A DNA stretch of 64,000 nucleotides from NCBI GenBank assembly GCA_964555355.1, contig CAZKRY010000005.1, positions 1 to 64,000 on the forward strand. The letters are read 5' to 3'. The stretch comes from CAIKBL01 sp964555355. GTDB taxonomy: Bacteria > Pseudomonadota > Gammaproteobacteria > Ga0077536. The notes beneath the pieces are model-generated. The model ran no database searches and was not told where the DNA came from. It worked only from the letters and a program-made list of their open reading frames with translations. The position numbers and the translations under genes are program-made. Each line of letters opens with the position of its first letter. Within the stretch, counting starts at the first letter, position 1. Shown piece after piece: positions 27,962 to 36,481 of this stretch.

Positions 27962-28354
27962 TCAGGCGGCGGGCCGGCTGCTATTGAAAATATCGCGGTA
28001 AAGCTTCCAAGCCTTGCCTTCCTTGCGCCAAATCACGACGTACTTTCCTTCATCAAGCGCGGTTCCGTCCGCGGCCGCAAGCACATAGTTGCCGACTTCG
28101 TTTGCGGTACCCCCGAACACTTCAACTTCTTTGGTTTTAAGCGTGACGCCGCGAATACCCATGTTAATCGCGCCTTGCCAGAAGCCGAGCAGGTCTTTAC
28201 CTTTGAGCATGCCGGCATTAGGCGGCATTAAAATGGCGCCCTTCGCATACATCTTAGCCACCGCCGCGGCGTTGCCGGCCGCGACTTCGGCGCCCAGTGC
28301 TTTGTTATTCGCTTTGATCGTTTTCGCGACATCGGTCGCTGCTTTGGTTGCCAT
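27962..28354 (-). CDS. NTF2-like/DUF4440-type protein
   Basis: A 130-residue protein of the SnoaL/DUF4440 kind: an N-terminal helical segment, MYAKGAILMPPNAGMLKGKD (typical strand-turn with MPPN and GKD), and VVIWRKEGKAWKLYRDIFNS at the end. GGGAGGA precedes the ATG by 8 bases. The C-terminal WR-K-G-W-DIFN pattern is common in DUF4440 proteins, whose roles vary from isomerases to binding domains. It is followed by the convergent lipoprotein region. Function not assigned. Confidence 0.8.
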   Translation of the reverse strand: MATKAATDVAKTIKANNKALGAEVAAGNAAAVAKMYAKGAILMPPNAGMLKGKDLLGFWQGAINMGIRGVTLKTKEVEVFGGTANEVGNYVLAAADGTALDEGKYVVIWRKEGKAWKLYRDIFNSSRPAA

Positions 28355-28398
28355 CGAGTGAATCCTCCCGGTGTTGTTTTGGACTTGCACTTCCCCCA

Positions 28399-28427
28399 GC
28401 AAAGCGAACAAAGGTTGTTCGCTTTGC
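28399..28427. repeat. Hairpin sharing its stem with the left-edge array
   Basis: A perfect 13-bp stem, gcaaagcgaacaa with its complement and the 3-base loop agg. Ten of the first ten stem bases (gcaaagcgaa) are the same as in the first hairpin at 3-32. It lies in the spacer between two minus-strand genes, downstream of the RidA-like gene. Confidence 0.7.
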
Positions 28428-28471
28428 GACCACCGGTAAGTGTAGACCGGAAATTAGCCGTTGCACGTTCG

Positions 28472-28864
28472 TTAGGTGCTCTTCGCGGCGATCAATTCCA
28501 CTTCGAAATACCATTCGGGTTTGATGAGTTGCGGAATGCAGATCGCGGTCGACGCCGGTTTGTGCTCTCCTAGATGGCGGCCGCGGGCGCCGGCGTAGGC
28601 GCCGTAATAATCCGTGCTGATGAGATACGCGTTGAGTTTGACGATATCCGTCACCGTCATGTCCGCCGCGCGCAAAATCGCCACCAAGTTTTGCCAGAGT
28701 TGTTCGGCTTGCTCCTCCGCGTTGGCCGAGACTGTTCCGTCCGGACGCGCCCCAACTTGCCCCGCGCTATGGAGGACTCGTGCATTGGGCGGGATGATGA
28801 CCGCATGGCTATACGCGTTGTTGAAAGGCGGCATGATGCCCGGTGGGTTGATTTTACTATTCAT
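28472..28864 (-). CDS. RidA (YjgF/UK114) superfamily protein
   Basis: A 130-residue RidA-fold protein. NNAYSHAVIIPPNARVLHSAG, EEQAEQLWQNLVAILRAADM and DIVKLNAYLI fit the family. The canonical RidA deaminase has an Arg in a P-A-R-S motif before its last strand; here the matching stretch reads KPASTAICIPQL, so that Arg appears missing. It therefore probably belongs to another Rid subfamily and may not hydrolyse enamines or imines. GGAGGAA precedes the ATG. It diverges from the TetR regulator, which may control it. Confidence 0.85.
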   Translation of the reverse strand: MNSKINPPGIMPPFNNAYSHAVIIPPNARVLHSAGQVGARPDGTVSANAEEQAEQLWQNLVAILRAADMTVTDIVKLNAYLISTDYYGAYAGARGRHLGEHKPASTAICIPQLIKPEWYFEVELIAAKST

Positions 28865-29028
28865 CGTCGATTCCTCCGTTGCTGATGTTTTCAAAGCTCA
28901 AAAAAAGGCGAACCAGCGGGGAGATCGTGGGTCCCCGTTTCCGGGGTGCGCTAAACGCCACTGGTTTGCTGTGTAGCAAATACCGGGAATGGGCATGACG
29001 AGCGGGCTTTTTTGTCAATCGGCGCGCT

Positions 29029-29045
29029 GTTAAGCTCACCTTAAC
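29029..29045. promoter_or_regulatory. Candidate TetR operator
   Basis: An inverted repeat GTTAAG-5-CTTAAC lies 25 bases before the ATG of the divergently placed TetR gene. Size and position suit a dimeric repressor that controls its own gene and the RidA-like gene. This rests on symmetry and position only. Confidence 0.35.
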
Positions 29046-29070
29046 GGCCCCAACGAATTTCACCCTTCCA

Positions 29071-29676
29071 ATGTCTGTAGTCTCCATCACGGTCGACGAC
29101 AAGCGAACCGCGGGTCGGCCGCGCTCGGAGGAATCGCGGAAGGCGATTCTGGATGCGGCCGCGCGTTTGCTCGCGAGTATCCCGCTCAAGAACTTGGCGA
29201 TTGAAAGTATTGCCCGCGAAGCGGGGGTCGGTAAAGCGACCATTTATCGCTGGTGGCCGAATAAAGCCGCACTCGCCATCGATGCGTTTTTTGAGGAAAT
29301 CGAACAGCGCTCATCCTTTCTGCCCGCACCCACCGCCACGGCCGCGTTGGGCGATCAAGTCATGCGCTTGGTCCAAGTCACCGCCGGACCGGTTGGACGG
29401 CTTGCCGCGCAGATCATCGCCGAAGGCCAATCAGATCCGGCAGTGCTCGAGCTATTCAGAACGGTCTTCGTGCGTCAGCGCCGCGCGGTGGCGACCCAGC
29501 TCATTAAAGAAGGTATCGCCAAAGGTGAGTTTCGCGACGATATCGATGCCGAACTTGCCATCGATCTGATCTACGGTGCGGTGTGGTACCGCTTAATGGT
29601 CGGTCACCAACCGCTAGACAGTACGTTCGCGGACAGCATGGCGAAATACGCCGTCGCGCTATTGCGGCGAGTTTAA
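29071..29676 (+). CDS. TetR/AcrR family transcriptional regulator
   Basis: A 201-residue regulator. The HTH is at about 22-66 (ILDAAARLLASIPLKNLAIE then AGVGKATIYRWWPNKAAL), followed by an all-helical ligand-binding region with the FRTVFVRQRR segment that resembles the TetR_C_11/AcrR branch. It would bind DNA as a dimer and release on ligand binding. No good ribosome site is seen. The divergent partner is the RidA-like gene; downstream is an outer-membrane protein gene. Confidence 0.9.
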   Translation: MSVVSITVDDKRTAGRPRSEESRKAILDAAARLLASIPLKNLAIESIAREAGVGKATIYRWWPNKAALAIDAFFEEIEQRSSFLPAPTATAALGDQVMRLVQVTAGPVGRLAAQIIAEGQSDPAVLELFRTVFVRQRRAVATQLIKEGIAKGEFRDDIDAELAIDLIYGAVWYRLMVGHQPLDSTFADSMAKYAVALLRRV

Positions 29677-29826
29677 ACACTCCTGCATTCCCTCAAGGCG
29701 CACCCAACGCGCTTCTGATCTGCATCAAGTCCGGCCACGGACATCGACTCAACAATCGTCTCACTAGCTTTTCGGGCGTCGCACGTGGAACTGCGTCGCT
29801 CATCAACCCTATGAAAGAGGCGAGTC

Positions 29827-30738
29827 ATGAAACTAACCACACTCCATGCAGCGATTCTTTGTGCCACGGCCGGCGTAAGCGGGGCGGCCGGTGCTGTTGA
29901 TGCCGATGCGCTTCAGCAGCGTTTGCTAGAACTCGAGAAGGAAACGGCCGCGTTACGCGCCGAACTTGACTTGATAAAGCAATCAAAGCCCAGCGACACG
30001 CTGGCCGTTACGGCGCCTGCGGCCCCTTCCATCAAAGGGAATCGGGTATTTTTCCGCGGGGGGGCCGCCAACTTGGTCGAAGACCGCGCGAATGGTGCAT
30101 TTACGGACATGATGGACGTCCCTGGCGCGCTCGGGCTTGGTTCAGTCGAGAACGGTAACGACGACGGTTGGTATTTCGGCGCCGGATTCGACTTCCTGTT
30201 GTCGCACGATGCTTTCGGCGTATTACCGGGGACGTGGGCATTGGCGGAACTTGGCCTTGAGTTTCGGGATATCGGGAGCGAAGAGGTGCATCTCATCGGC
30301 CCGGTGGCCGAGTGTTTATTGCTAAACGAAGTCACCACCGGCGGTGTGCCGGGTGCCCTGAACTGTACCGGCATTCGCGGCGAAGAGAACCTGATGATGC
30401 TGACGGTAAGTGCCAGCCCGAAACTCAAATTCAACGAGGGCGGCAAGCTGCGTCCTTGGTTGATCCCGGCCGGTCTTGACCTCAACGTGATTTCGCCGCC
30501 GTCGGACTCGACAAACTATTTGGATGTGGGCGTGCAGTTCGCGGGCGGCGTCGACTACGAAATTCTTCCCGGCATCACGCTCGGCGCGGATATTCGCTAT
30601 CACCTCGCCGCCGATCTCACCGATCCGGAGTATTCCGCCGCGGCGGTCGCGGCCGCACAACGCGCCGGCTTATCGGTCGATACCGACCAAGACAACGATA
30701 CGTGGACCGCTGGGATCTCGCTCGGCATCGGGTTCTAA
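29827..30738 (+). CDS. Outer-membrane beta-barrel protein
   Basis: A 303-residue exported protein: signal peptide to about residue 23 (AGVSGAAGA), a short coiled coil at about 25-52 (LQQRLLELEKETAALRAELD), then alternating amphipathic strands and a final GISLGIGF, whose terminal Phe is the usual signal for insertion into the outer membrane. AAGAGG precedes the ATG. Two Cys (in AECLLL and LNCTGI) lie in one extracellular loop and may be bridged. The coiled coil suggests an oligomer, as in some porins. Substrate unknown; it is not a classic trimeric porin by sequence. Confidence 0.75.
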   Translation: MKLTTLHAAILCATAGVSGAAGAVDADALQQRLLELEKETAALRAELDLIKQSKPSDTLAVTAPAAPSIKGNRVFFRGGAANLVEDRANGAFTDMMDVPGALGLGSVENGNDDGWYFGAGFDFLLSHDAFGVLPGTWALAELGLEFRDIGSEEVHLIGPVAECLLLNEVTTGGVPGALNCTGIRGEENLMMLTVSASPKLKFNEGGKLRPWLIPAGLDLNVISPPSDSTNYLDVGVQFAGGVDYEILPGITLGADIRYHLAADLTDPEYSAAAVAAAQRAGLSVDTDQDNDTWTAGISLGIGF

Positions 30739-30756
30739 GCACACGCCGTGTAAACT

Positions 30757-30788
30757 GTCCGGCACCCTACGTTAGAGAGGTGCCGGAC
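30757..30788 (+). promoter_or_regulatory. Hairpin that covers the ribosome site of the next gene
   Basis: A perfect 10-bp stem (gtccggcacc / ggtgccggac) with a 12-base loop ends one base before the ATG of the NTF2-like gene. The ribosome site GAGAGG lies across the loop and the start of the right arm, so folding would limit translation. It could also end transcription from the upstream outer-membrane protein gene, although no T run follows. Confidence 0.55.
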
Positions 30789-31187
30789 ATGCCGTCTTCC
30801 CGCTATCTGCAATTAAAGTCATTGGCGGATGCGTTCACCGCCACGTTCAACCGTCACGACCTCGATGCGTGCATGGGTTTTTTTCATGAACACGCGGTGT
30901 ATGAAGAGCTCCACGGCCGAAGCAACGAAGGCTTGGCCGCCATTCGACGCGCGTTCGATGGCCTGTTCTCCAAGAAATTCGGCATCATGCGTTTCGATGA
31001 GGACGATACCTTCGTCGACGAGGCGACCGGCAAGGTCATGGCGAGTTGGCATCTACATCTCACGATGGACGGCAAGCCGGTCGCGCTCGCGGGGCTCGAT
31101 CTACTACACTTCGAGGGCGACAAGCTGGTACGCAAACTCACGTACTGCAAAGCGAAGCAGCCGCTGTATCTTGAACAGGCGACTTAG
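30789..31187 (+). CDS. NTF2/SnoaL-like protein
   Basis: A 132-residue single-domain protein with the helix LADAFTATFNRHDLDACMGFF, the strand-turn AVYEELHGRSNEGLAAIRRA, and a C-terminal HLHLTMDGKPVALAGLDLLHF. This is the ketosteroid-isomerase-like/SnoaL pattern, and the sequence is a typical 'nuclear transport factor 2 family' bacterial protein. The ATG is right after the right arm of a perfect hairpin. Its last 4 bases overlap the end of the convergent acyl-CoA dehydrogenase gene. Function unknown. Confidence 0.8.
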   Translation: MPSSRYLQLKSLADAFTATFNRHDLDACMGFFHEHAVYEELHGRSNEGLAAIRRAFDGLFSKKFGIMRFDEDDTFVDEATGKVMASWHLHLTMDGKPVALAGLDLLHFEGDKLVRKLTYCKAKQPLYLEQAT

Positions 31188-32350
31188 AACGACCGCGGCA
31201 AGCCCAGCACCTTCTCCGCGACAAAATTCAAAATCATTTCACGGCTGACCGGTGCGATGCGCGGGATCATGATCTCGCGCAGATAGCGCTCGACATGATA
31301 TTCCTTGGCGTAACCCATGCCGCCATGGGTCAGTACCGCTTGCTCGCAGGCTCGGAAACCCGCCTCGGCGCAGAGGTACTTCGCGGCGTTGGCCTGCGCG
31401 CCGCATTCAAGTCCGGCGTCATACAGGGTGGAGGCTTTGTAGGCCAATAGTTCCGCCGCTTCCAATTCAATCCAATTACGGGCAAGCGGATGCGCAAGCC
31501 CTTGGTTTTGCCCGATGGCACGCCCGAACACCACGCGCTCCTTGGCATAGTTAACCGCGCGGCGCAACGCGGCGCGGCCAAGGCCCACAGCTTCGCCGGC
31601 GATCAAAATTCGCTCGGGATTGAGTCCATGCAAGATGTAATGAAAGCCTTTGCCTTCTTCACCGATCAGATCTTCACGCGGGACCGGCAGGCCATCGTAG
31701 AACACGGCATTCGAATCAACCGCTTTGCGCCCCATCTTGGGAATTTCGCGAACCTCGACGTAGCGGCGATCGAGATTGGTGTAAAAAAGGCTTAAACCCT
31801 CGGTTTTGCGTTTTACTTTATCCTTGGGCGTCGTGCGGGCCAGCAGCAGCACTTTCGTCGCGCGTTGCGCCATCGAGGTCCAATGTTTGGCGCCGTGAAT
31901 GACATAGCCGCTGTCGGTGCGATCGGCGCGGCAGTCCAGATTTGTGGTGTCGAGTCCCGCGTTGGGTTCAGTCACACCAAAGCAGGCGATGTCTTCGCCT
32001 TTCAGGAGTGGCGGCAACATGCGCTGCTTTTGCTCCTCGGTGCCGAATACGACCACCGGATTCAAGCCGAAAATGCCTAAGTGGATGGCCGAGCAACCGG
32101 ACAAGCCCGCGCCGGACTCGGCGATGGTTTGCATCATGATGGTCGCTTCCGTGATACCGAGCCCAGCACCGCCGTAGGCTTCCGGCATCGCGATGCCGAG
32201 CCAACCTGCATCGATCACCGCGCGCGCGAATTCCTGCGGGTAGCGTCCTTCGTTATCGCATTCCAGCCAGTATTCGGCGGAAAAATTTCCGCACAGTTTT
32301 TCGATCGCGTCGCGAATCGCGCGTTGTTCATCGTTAAACAAAAAATCCAT
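31184..32350 (-). CDS. Acyl-CoA dehydrogenase
   Basis: A 388-residue acyl-CoA dehydrogenase: FGVTEPNAGLDTT flavin loop, ERVVFGRAIGQNQ and LTHGGMGYAKEYHVERYLRE. The usual YEGT motif with its catalytic Glu is absent; the same place reads RIAPVSREM. A Glu in LNPERILIAGE lies where isovaleryl-CoA and long-chain dehydrogenases keep their base, so the enzyme is probably active with that residue. AAGGAA precedes the ATG; a GTG one codon upstream is also possible. It ends convergently with the NTF2-like gene. Specificity is not readable. Confidence 0.9.
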   Translation of the reverse strand: MDFLFNDEQRAIRDAIEKLCGNFSAEYWLECDNEGRYPQEFARAVIDAGWLGIAMPEAYGGAGLGITEATIMMQTIAESGAGLSGCSAIHLGIFGLNPVVVFGTEEQKQRMLPPLLKGEDIACFGVTEPNAGLDTTNLDCRADRTDSGYVIHGAKHWTSMAQRATKVLLLARTTPKDKVKRKTEGLSLFYTNLDRRYVEVREIPKMGRKAVDSNAVFYDGLPVPREDLIGEEGKGFHYILHGLNPERILIAGEAVGLGRAALRRAVNYAKERVVFGRAIGQNQGLAHPLARNWIELEAAELLAYKASTLYDAGLECGAQANAAKYLCAEAGFRACEQAVLTHGGMGYAKEYHVERYLREIMIPRIAPVSREMILNFVAEKVLGLPRSF

Positions 32351-32529
32351 CACAAGTTCCTTCGGCGTTGGGCGAGCGTTATAGAAGTTGGTTAAGGGAA
32401 CCTATTCGCGGGCCTCCCGTGGTGTCAAGTGAGGCGCCGCCAGCGTCAAGGTTGGCGTAGGCGGAATTCGCAAATTTCCGCGCCCGATCGCAGACTACCC
32501 CAACAATGCCGCTACCGAGGAGCCCGTCT

Positions 32530-33426
32530 ATGGATCATGATTTTTCCGCCGGCTGCGCCTATATCGACCATGACTTGGTGCCGATTGCGCAAGCGCGTAT
32601 CCCACTCACCGATATGGGCTTTACGCGCTCGGATTGCACCTATGACGTGGTGGCCGCCTGGCATGGCAAATTTTTCCGACTGGCCGATCACCTCACGCGC
32701 TTTGCGCGCAGCTGCCAGCGGCTAAACCTAACCCCACCGGCCACACCCGAGATCGCGCGGATCCTCGCCGACTGCGTGCGGCGCGCAAATTTGCAAGAAG
32801 CCTATGTCGAAATGATCTGCACCCGTGGCGTGCCGCCGCCGGGTGAGCGCGATCCACGACGCGTCGTCAATCGCTTTTATGCCTTCGCGATTCCTTATGT
32901 TTGGATCGCGAACCTGTCCCAGCAGCAGGCAGGGATTCATTTGGTGGTCGCGACGCGCAGCGAACGCACCGCCGCTCGCGCCATCGATCCCACCGTTAAA
33001 AACTTTCAATGGGGCGATTTGGTGCAAGCGCAGTTTGAGGCCTATGACCGCGAGGCGCACACTGCCGTGCTGTGTGATGCCGCCGGTAACCTGACCGAAG
33101 GCCCAGGGTTCAACCTATTTGCCTACGTCAAAGGCACGTTGATCACCCCGGCAGACGGTGTGTTGGAGGGGATCACGCGTCTCACCGTTCGGGAGTTGGC
33201 GGAGGCGGCGCGCGTGTCGGTGCGGCTTGCGCGGTTTGATGTAGCGACGCTGAAAGCCGCGGACGAGGTGTTTTTGACGAGCACGGCCGGGGGGATCATG
33301 CCCGTGGTCAAAGTGGACAGCACCACAATCGGCGATGGTGAGCCGGGGCCACTGACCCGGATGCTATCGGCACGCTATTGGACGGCGCATGAGGAAGGCC
33401 CGTGGGTCACGCCAATTTATGGCTGA
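32530..33426 (+). CDS. Class IV aminotransferase, (R)-amine transaminase-like
   Basis: A 298-residue fold-type-IV PLP enzyme with PLP lysine Lys157 in IDPTVKNFQWGD. Several segments match the (R)-selective amine transaminases of fungi and bacteria as I remember them: YVEMICTRG, IPYVWIANL, DPTVKNFQWGDL, NLTEGPGFNLF, DGVLEGITRLTV and STAGGIMPVV. The relatives BCAT and D-amino-acid transaminase lack this combination. It would move amino groups between (R)-amines or D-type donors and keto acids. GAGGAGC precedes the ATG; 8 further codons upstream are unsupported. Substrate is unproven, and plain BCAT-like activity remains possible. Confidence 0.8.
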   Translation: MDHDFSAGCAYIDHDLVPIAQARIPLTDMGFTRSDCTYDVVAAWHGKFFRLADHLTRFARSCQRLNLTPPATPEIARILADCVRRANLQEAYVEMICTRGVPPPGERDPRRVVNRFYAFAIPYVWIANLSQQQAGIHLVVATRSERTAARAIDPTVKNFQWGDLVQAQFEAYDREAHTAVLCDAAGNLTEGPGFNLFAYVKGTLITPADGVLEGITRLTVRELAEAARVSVRLARFDVATLKAADEVFLTSTAGGIMPVVKVDSTTIGDGEPGPLTRMLSARYWTAHEEGPWVTPIYG

Positions 33427-33608
33427 GTGAGGGCGGACCGGCACGACCAGACTCGCGCACCATCTACTCGCGGTATTTCAAGAAAAACTCCTATCGCTCA
33501 GATACCTTAGCCGCTTTCTTCGCCCAGCGCATTAACCTATGATTCGACAAATCAACGGGTGAACGTCGAGCAGGGGCCGGGGCATGAGGCCTTGCTGAAG
33601 GAGGATGT

Positions 33609-35180
33609 GTGAGGCGGCTTTGGGTGTTCGCGATGTTATTAGTCACGGCCGGTTGGTCATGGGCGCAGGAACCGCCACCACTCGCCGTGCATGTGGCCCG
33701 TTTTGAAGTCACTGGCGACAACCCGCTCGGCGCCAATCAAGTCGATGCTATTCTCGCGCCTTTCTTGGGCGAACATGCAGGCATCGAAGGACTGCTCGCG
33801 GCGAGTGATGCGTTAGAGCAGGCATTAGTGGCGGCGGGGCATACCTTCCACCGAGTATCGTTACCGCCACAGGATCTCGCGAGCGGGATCGTGACGCTCA
33901 AGATCTCCACCTTCAAGGTCGCCGACATCCGGGTCACGGGTAATCACTATTTCTCAGCGCCCAATATCAAACGCAGCTTACCGAAACTCGAAGCCGGCGC
34001 GCCGAACTTGCGCGAAGTCTCGCGTTCGTTGGCCGTCGCCAACGAGCATCCGCATAAGCATTTGAAAGTCTCGTTCCGCGATAGTGAAGCGCAGCCGGAT
34101 TCGCTTGACGCGGTGGTGCGCGTGAAGGACCAACGGCCTTGGAACCTGTTCGGTAGCTTCAATAACATCGGCACCAGTGACACCGGCGAGACACGCCTCC
34201 AAGCAGGGGGCATGTATAGCGATGTCACCGGACACGATGACGTGCTGACCACGGCGATTACGTTCTCGCCGCAAAAAATTAGCGATCTGTTCCAACTCGG
34301 CGCGTTTTATCAGTTACCCGTGTACGCGCTTTCTGGCTGGTTCACGGCGTTTTACGTGACCTCGGATGTCGATATCGGCAACGTCGGCGGTGGAATTGGA
34401 TTGAGTGGCACCGATATTAGCGGCGCGGGCGATTTTGTTGGATTTAGCTTCAAGCATATGTTGTTGCCGCTTGGACGTTATCGGCAAAGCATCACGGCCG
34501 CGATCCAAGATCGCAAATTCGAATCGGAACAGTTTGTGGTCACCAACCTGCGCAGCCGGCCGATTTCGCTGCGTTACGACGGTGGTTATTCGTGGGCCAC
34601 GGCGAGCGCCGATTTTTATCTCGAGGCGGTCGCCAACCTGCCGTGGGGCGGACATAACAGCAATGACGCCTATGACCAAGCGCAGGTCGGCGGATCCGCG
34701 CGGGACGGCAATGACGCCGACTGGCGTGCCTTGCGCTTGGGCGCACGCGTGAGCCGCGAATTACCGCGAGAGTTTTTGGCGGTCGGCCGCGTGAATGGAC
34801 AGTACACGACGCAAGCCCTGATCGCCGGGGAACAGCTCGGTTTCGGTGGCGAACGTTCGATTCGGGGCTTCGAAGAACGCACGGTGGCGGGTGATCGTGG
34901 CGTGATTGCCAATCTCGAATTGTGGACGCCGTTTATCCAGCAAGTACCAGGTTTACGCTTCCTCGCGTTTTACGATATTGGCTACAAAAAGCTCTCGATG
35001 GCGCGCGCGCGATTTGCGCAAGAGGACGTTCTCTCGAGCGTTGGGGTGGGTGCACGGTGGAGCTGGAATCAAATGGCGGCGCTTTCTATCGATTATGGAC
35101 AACCGTTGGCCAACGCCGAGGGCGAGGCGTCGGATCGAGGCAATTCAAAATGGCATGTCACGCTACAAGTTCGCTATTGA
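33609..35180 (+). CDS. TpsB outer-membrane transporter (ShlB/FhaC family)
   Basis: A 523-residue two-partner secretion pore. Signal peptide to about residue 19, POTRA domains at about 28-100 (HVARFEVTGDNPL) and 101-170 (VADIRVTGNHYFSAPNIK), then the 16-strand barrel with the conserved loop motif SIRGFEERTVAGDRG and a C-terminal aromatic end (LQVRY). It would move the TpsA exoprotein across the outer membrane. The start is GTG with AAGGAGG 3-4 bases upstream. It overlaps the next gene by 31 bp and opens a three-gene operon. Confidence 0.92.
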   Translation: MRRLWVFAMLLVTAGWSWAQEPPPLAVHVARFEVTGDNPLGANQVDAILAPFLGEHAGIEGLLAASDALEQALVAAGHTFHRVSLPPQDLASGIVTLKISTFKVADIRVTGNHYFSAPNIKRSLPKLEAGAPNLREVSRSLAVANEHPHKHLKVSFRDSEAQPDSLDAVVRVKDQRPWNLFGSFNNIGTSDTGETRLQAGGMYSDVTGHDDVLTTAITFSPQKISDLFQLGAFYQLPVYALSGWFTAFYVTSDVDIGNVGGGIGLSGTDISGAGDFVGFSFKHMLLPLGRYRQSITAAIQDRKFESEQFVVTNLRSRPISLRYDGGYSWATASADFYLEAVANLPWGGHNSNDAYDQAQVGGSARDGNDADWRALRLGARVSRELPREFLAVGRVNGQYTTQALIAGEQLGFGGERSIRGFEERTVAGDRGVIANLELWTPFIQQVPGLRFLAFYDIGYKKLSMARARFAQEDVLSSVGVGARWSWNQMAALSIDYGQPLANAEGEASDRGNSKWHVTLQVRY

Positions 35181-36481
35181 TCCGCTGGTTGGGGCTCGTT
35201 GCCTGCTGCGCGCTCGCATGGCCGGTGTTGGCGGCCAACCCGGCGGGTGAAGTCGTCATTGCCCGCGGCATCGCCACCGCACAGACCGGCAATGCCGCCG
35301 CACGAATCCTAGGTCTCGGCTCGTCGCTCTTTGAGGGCGATGTCATTACCACCGGTCCGCGCAGCGTCGCGCTGCTTAAATTGCAGGACGGTTCGCGCGT
35401 GACGTTGCGTCCGCAAACCAAGTTTCAAATCGAAGAATTCAGCGTCGCGGAAAACGACTTAAGGGCGGCCTATCGCCTTTTTACCGGCGGCTTGCGCGCG
35501 GTCACCGGATTTTTGAGCAAACGTAATCCTAATGCCGTGCGTCTTCGTACGGCGGTCGCCACTATCGGTATTCGTGGCACGGAATTCGACGCGCGTTTAT
35601 GCGCCGAAGACTGTGCCGCCGAAGCGCAACTTCGCGCGACACCCGCCGGGCGCGCGGGATTCGTCCGCGGCGAGGTCAAGGCCCAAGCGGGTAACGGCGA
35701 TCGTCAACGTAAGCTTGTGGCAGGCAGTCCGATCTATGCCGGCGATACCTTGGAAACCGCCGCCGGGTCGTACCTCGTAATTGCCTTCAAAGATCAAAGC
35801 CGCGTGACGTTGACCCCGAACACCGAGTTCAGAGTCGAGCGCTTTGTCTATAACGAAGCAGAGCCCGCGAAGGCGCAGGGTTTCTTCGCTTTCGTGCGCG
35901 GCGGGTTGCGCGCGGTCAGCGGTGCGATTGGCAAATTCAATCGCGATTCGTACCGGTTCAGTACCTCGGTCGCGACGATCGGCATTCGTGGTACGGAGTG
36001 GTGGGGCACTTTGGATGAAGGTGTGCTCAATGTAGGCGTCGACGTGGGCGGAATTACCACTGAACCGTTGAGTGGTGGCCCCTTTAACGTCGATAGCGGG
36101 CAGATGTTTGTCATCGCGCCGGGGTTGCCACCACAGGCGCTCACCGACCTACCCGCCATCATCATTGATATTCCAACGGAATCGACGGTGCCGCTACCGC
36201 CTGAACCGCCGCCGCCGCCTTCGTCGAGCAGCCCGCCGCAAGGCCTCATCGTCAGTTGTTATGAGGGCAATTGCGATGTCGAAACTGACGAGGGCAAGGT
36301 TGAACTCACGGCAGGCGAAGCGAGCATTGTGAATAACAATGGTGACGCGCCAGAAAAATTACCGGAAATTCCGCCGTTCATGCCGGAGGATCCGGCCCTC
36401 AGGACGGTCGAGGACACTTCCTCGCTCAATTTCCTCGAGAGCGAAATCGAGGACGGAGGTGCCGAATGCACAGTTCAATAG
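35150..36481 (+). CDS. FecR-domain exported protein of the TPS locus
   Basis: A 443-residue protein with a signal peptide (LLIRWLGLVACCALAWPVLA). Two FecR-type domains at about 33-145 and 172-325 repeat the phrase ATIGIRGTE (residues 137-145 and 275-283), which shows internal duplication. A Pro-rich linker (349-363) leads to a shorter FecR-like piece at 364-398 (CYEGNCDVETDEGKVELTAG) with two Cys, and an acidic tail. It has no membrane anchor of its own, so it is likely periplasmic or surface-exposed. The start overlaps tpsB, and the end overlaps tpsA by 16 bp, so its job is tied to the secretion pair. FecR is usually a sigma-regulator in TonB systems; no sigma factor is seen here. Confidence 0.85.
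   Translation: MACHATSSLLIRWLGLVACCALAWPVLAANPAGEVVIARGIATAQTGNAAARILGLGSSLFEGDVITTGPRSVALLKLQDGSRVTLRPQTKFQIEEFSVAENDLRAAYRLFTGGLRAVTGFLSKRNPNAVRLRTAVATIGIRGTEFDARLCAEDCAAEAQLRATPAGRAGFVRGEVKAQAGNGDRQRKLVAGSPIYAGDTLETAAGSYLVIAFKDQSRVTLTPNTEFRVERFVYNEAEPAKAQGFFAFVRGGLRAVSGAIGKFNRDSYRFSTSVATIGIRGTEWWGTLDEGVLNVGVDVGGITTEPLSGGPFNVDSGQMFVIAPGLPPQALTDLPAIIIDIPTESTVPLPPEPPPPPSSSSPPQGLIVSCYEGNCDVETDEGKVELTAGEASIVNNNGDAPEKLPEIPPFMPEDPALRTVEDTSSLNFLESEIEDGGAECTVQ

Noticed and set aside
31184..32350. Inactive acyl-CoA dehydrogenase
   Set aside because: The YEGT Glu is missing, but a Glu in the isovaleryl-type position is present, so loss of activity is not supported.
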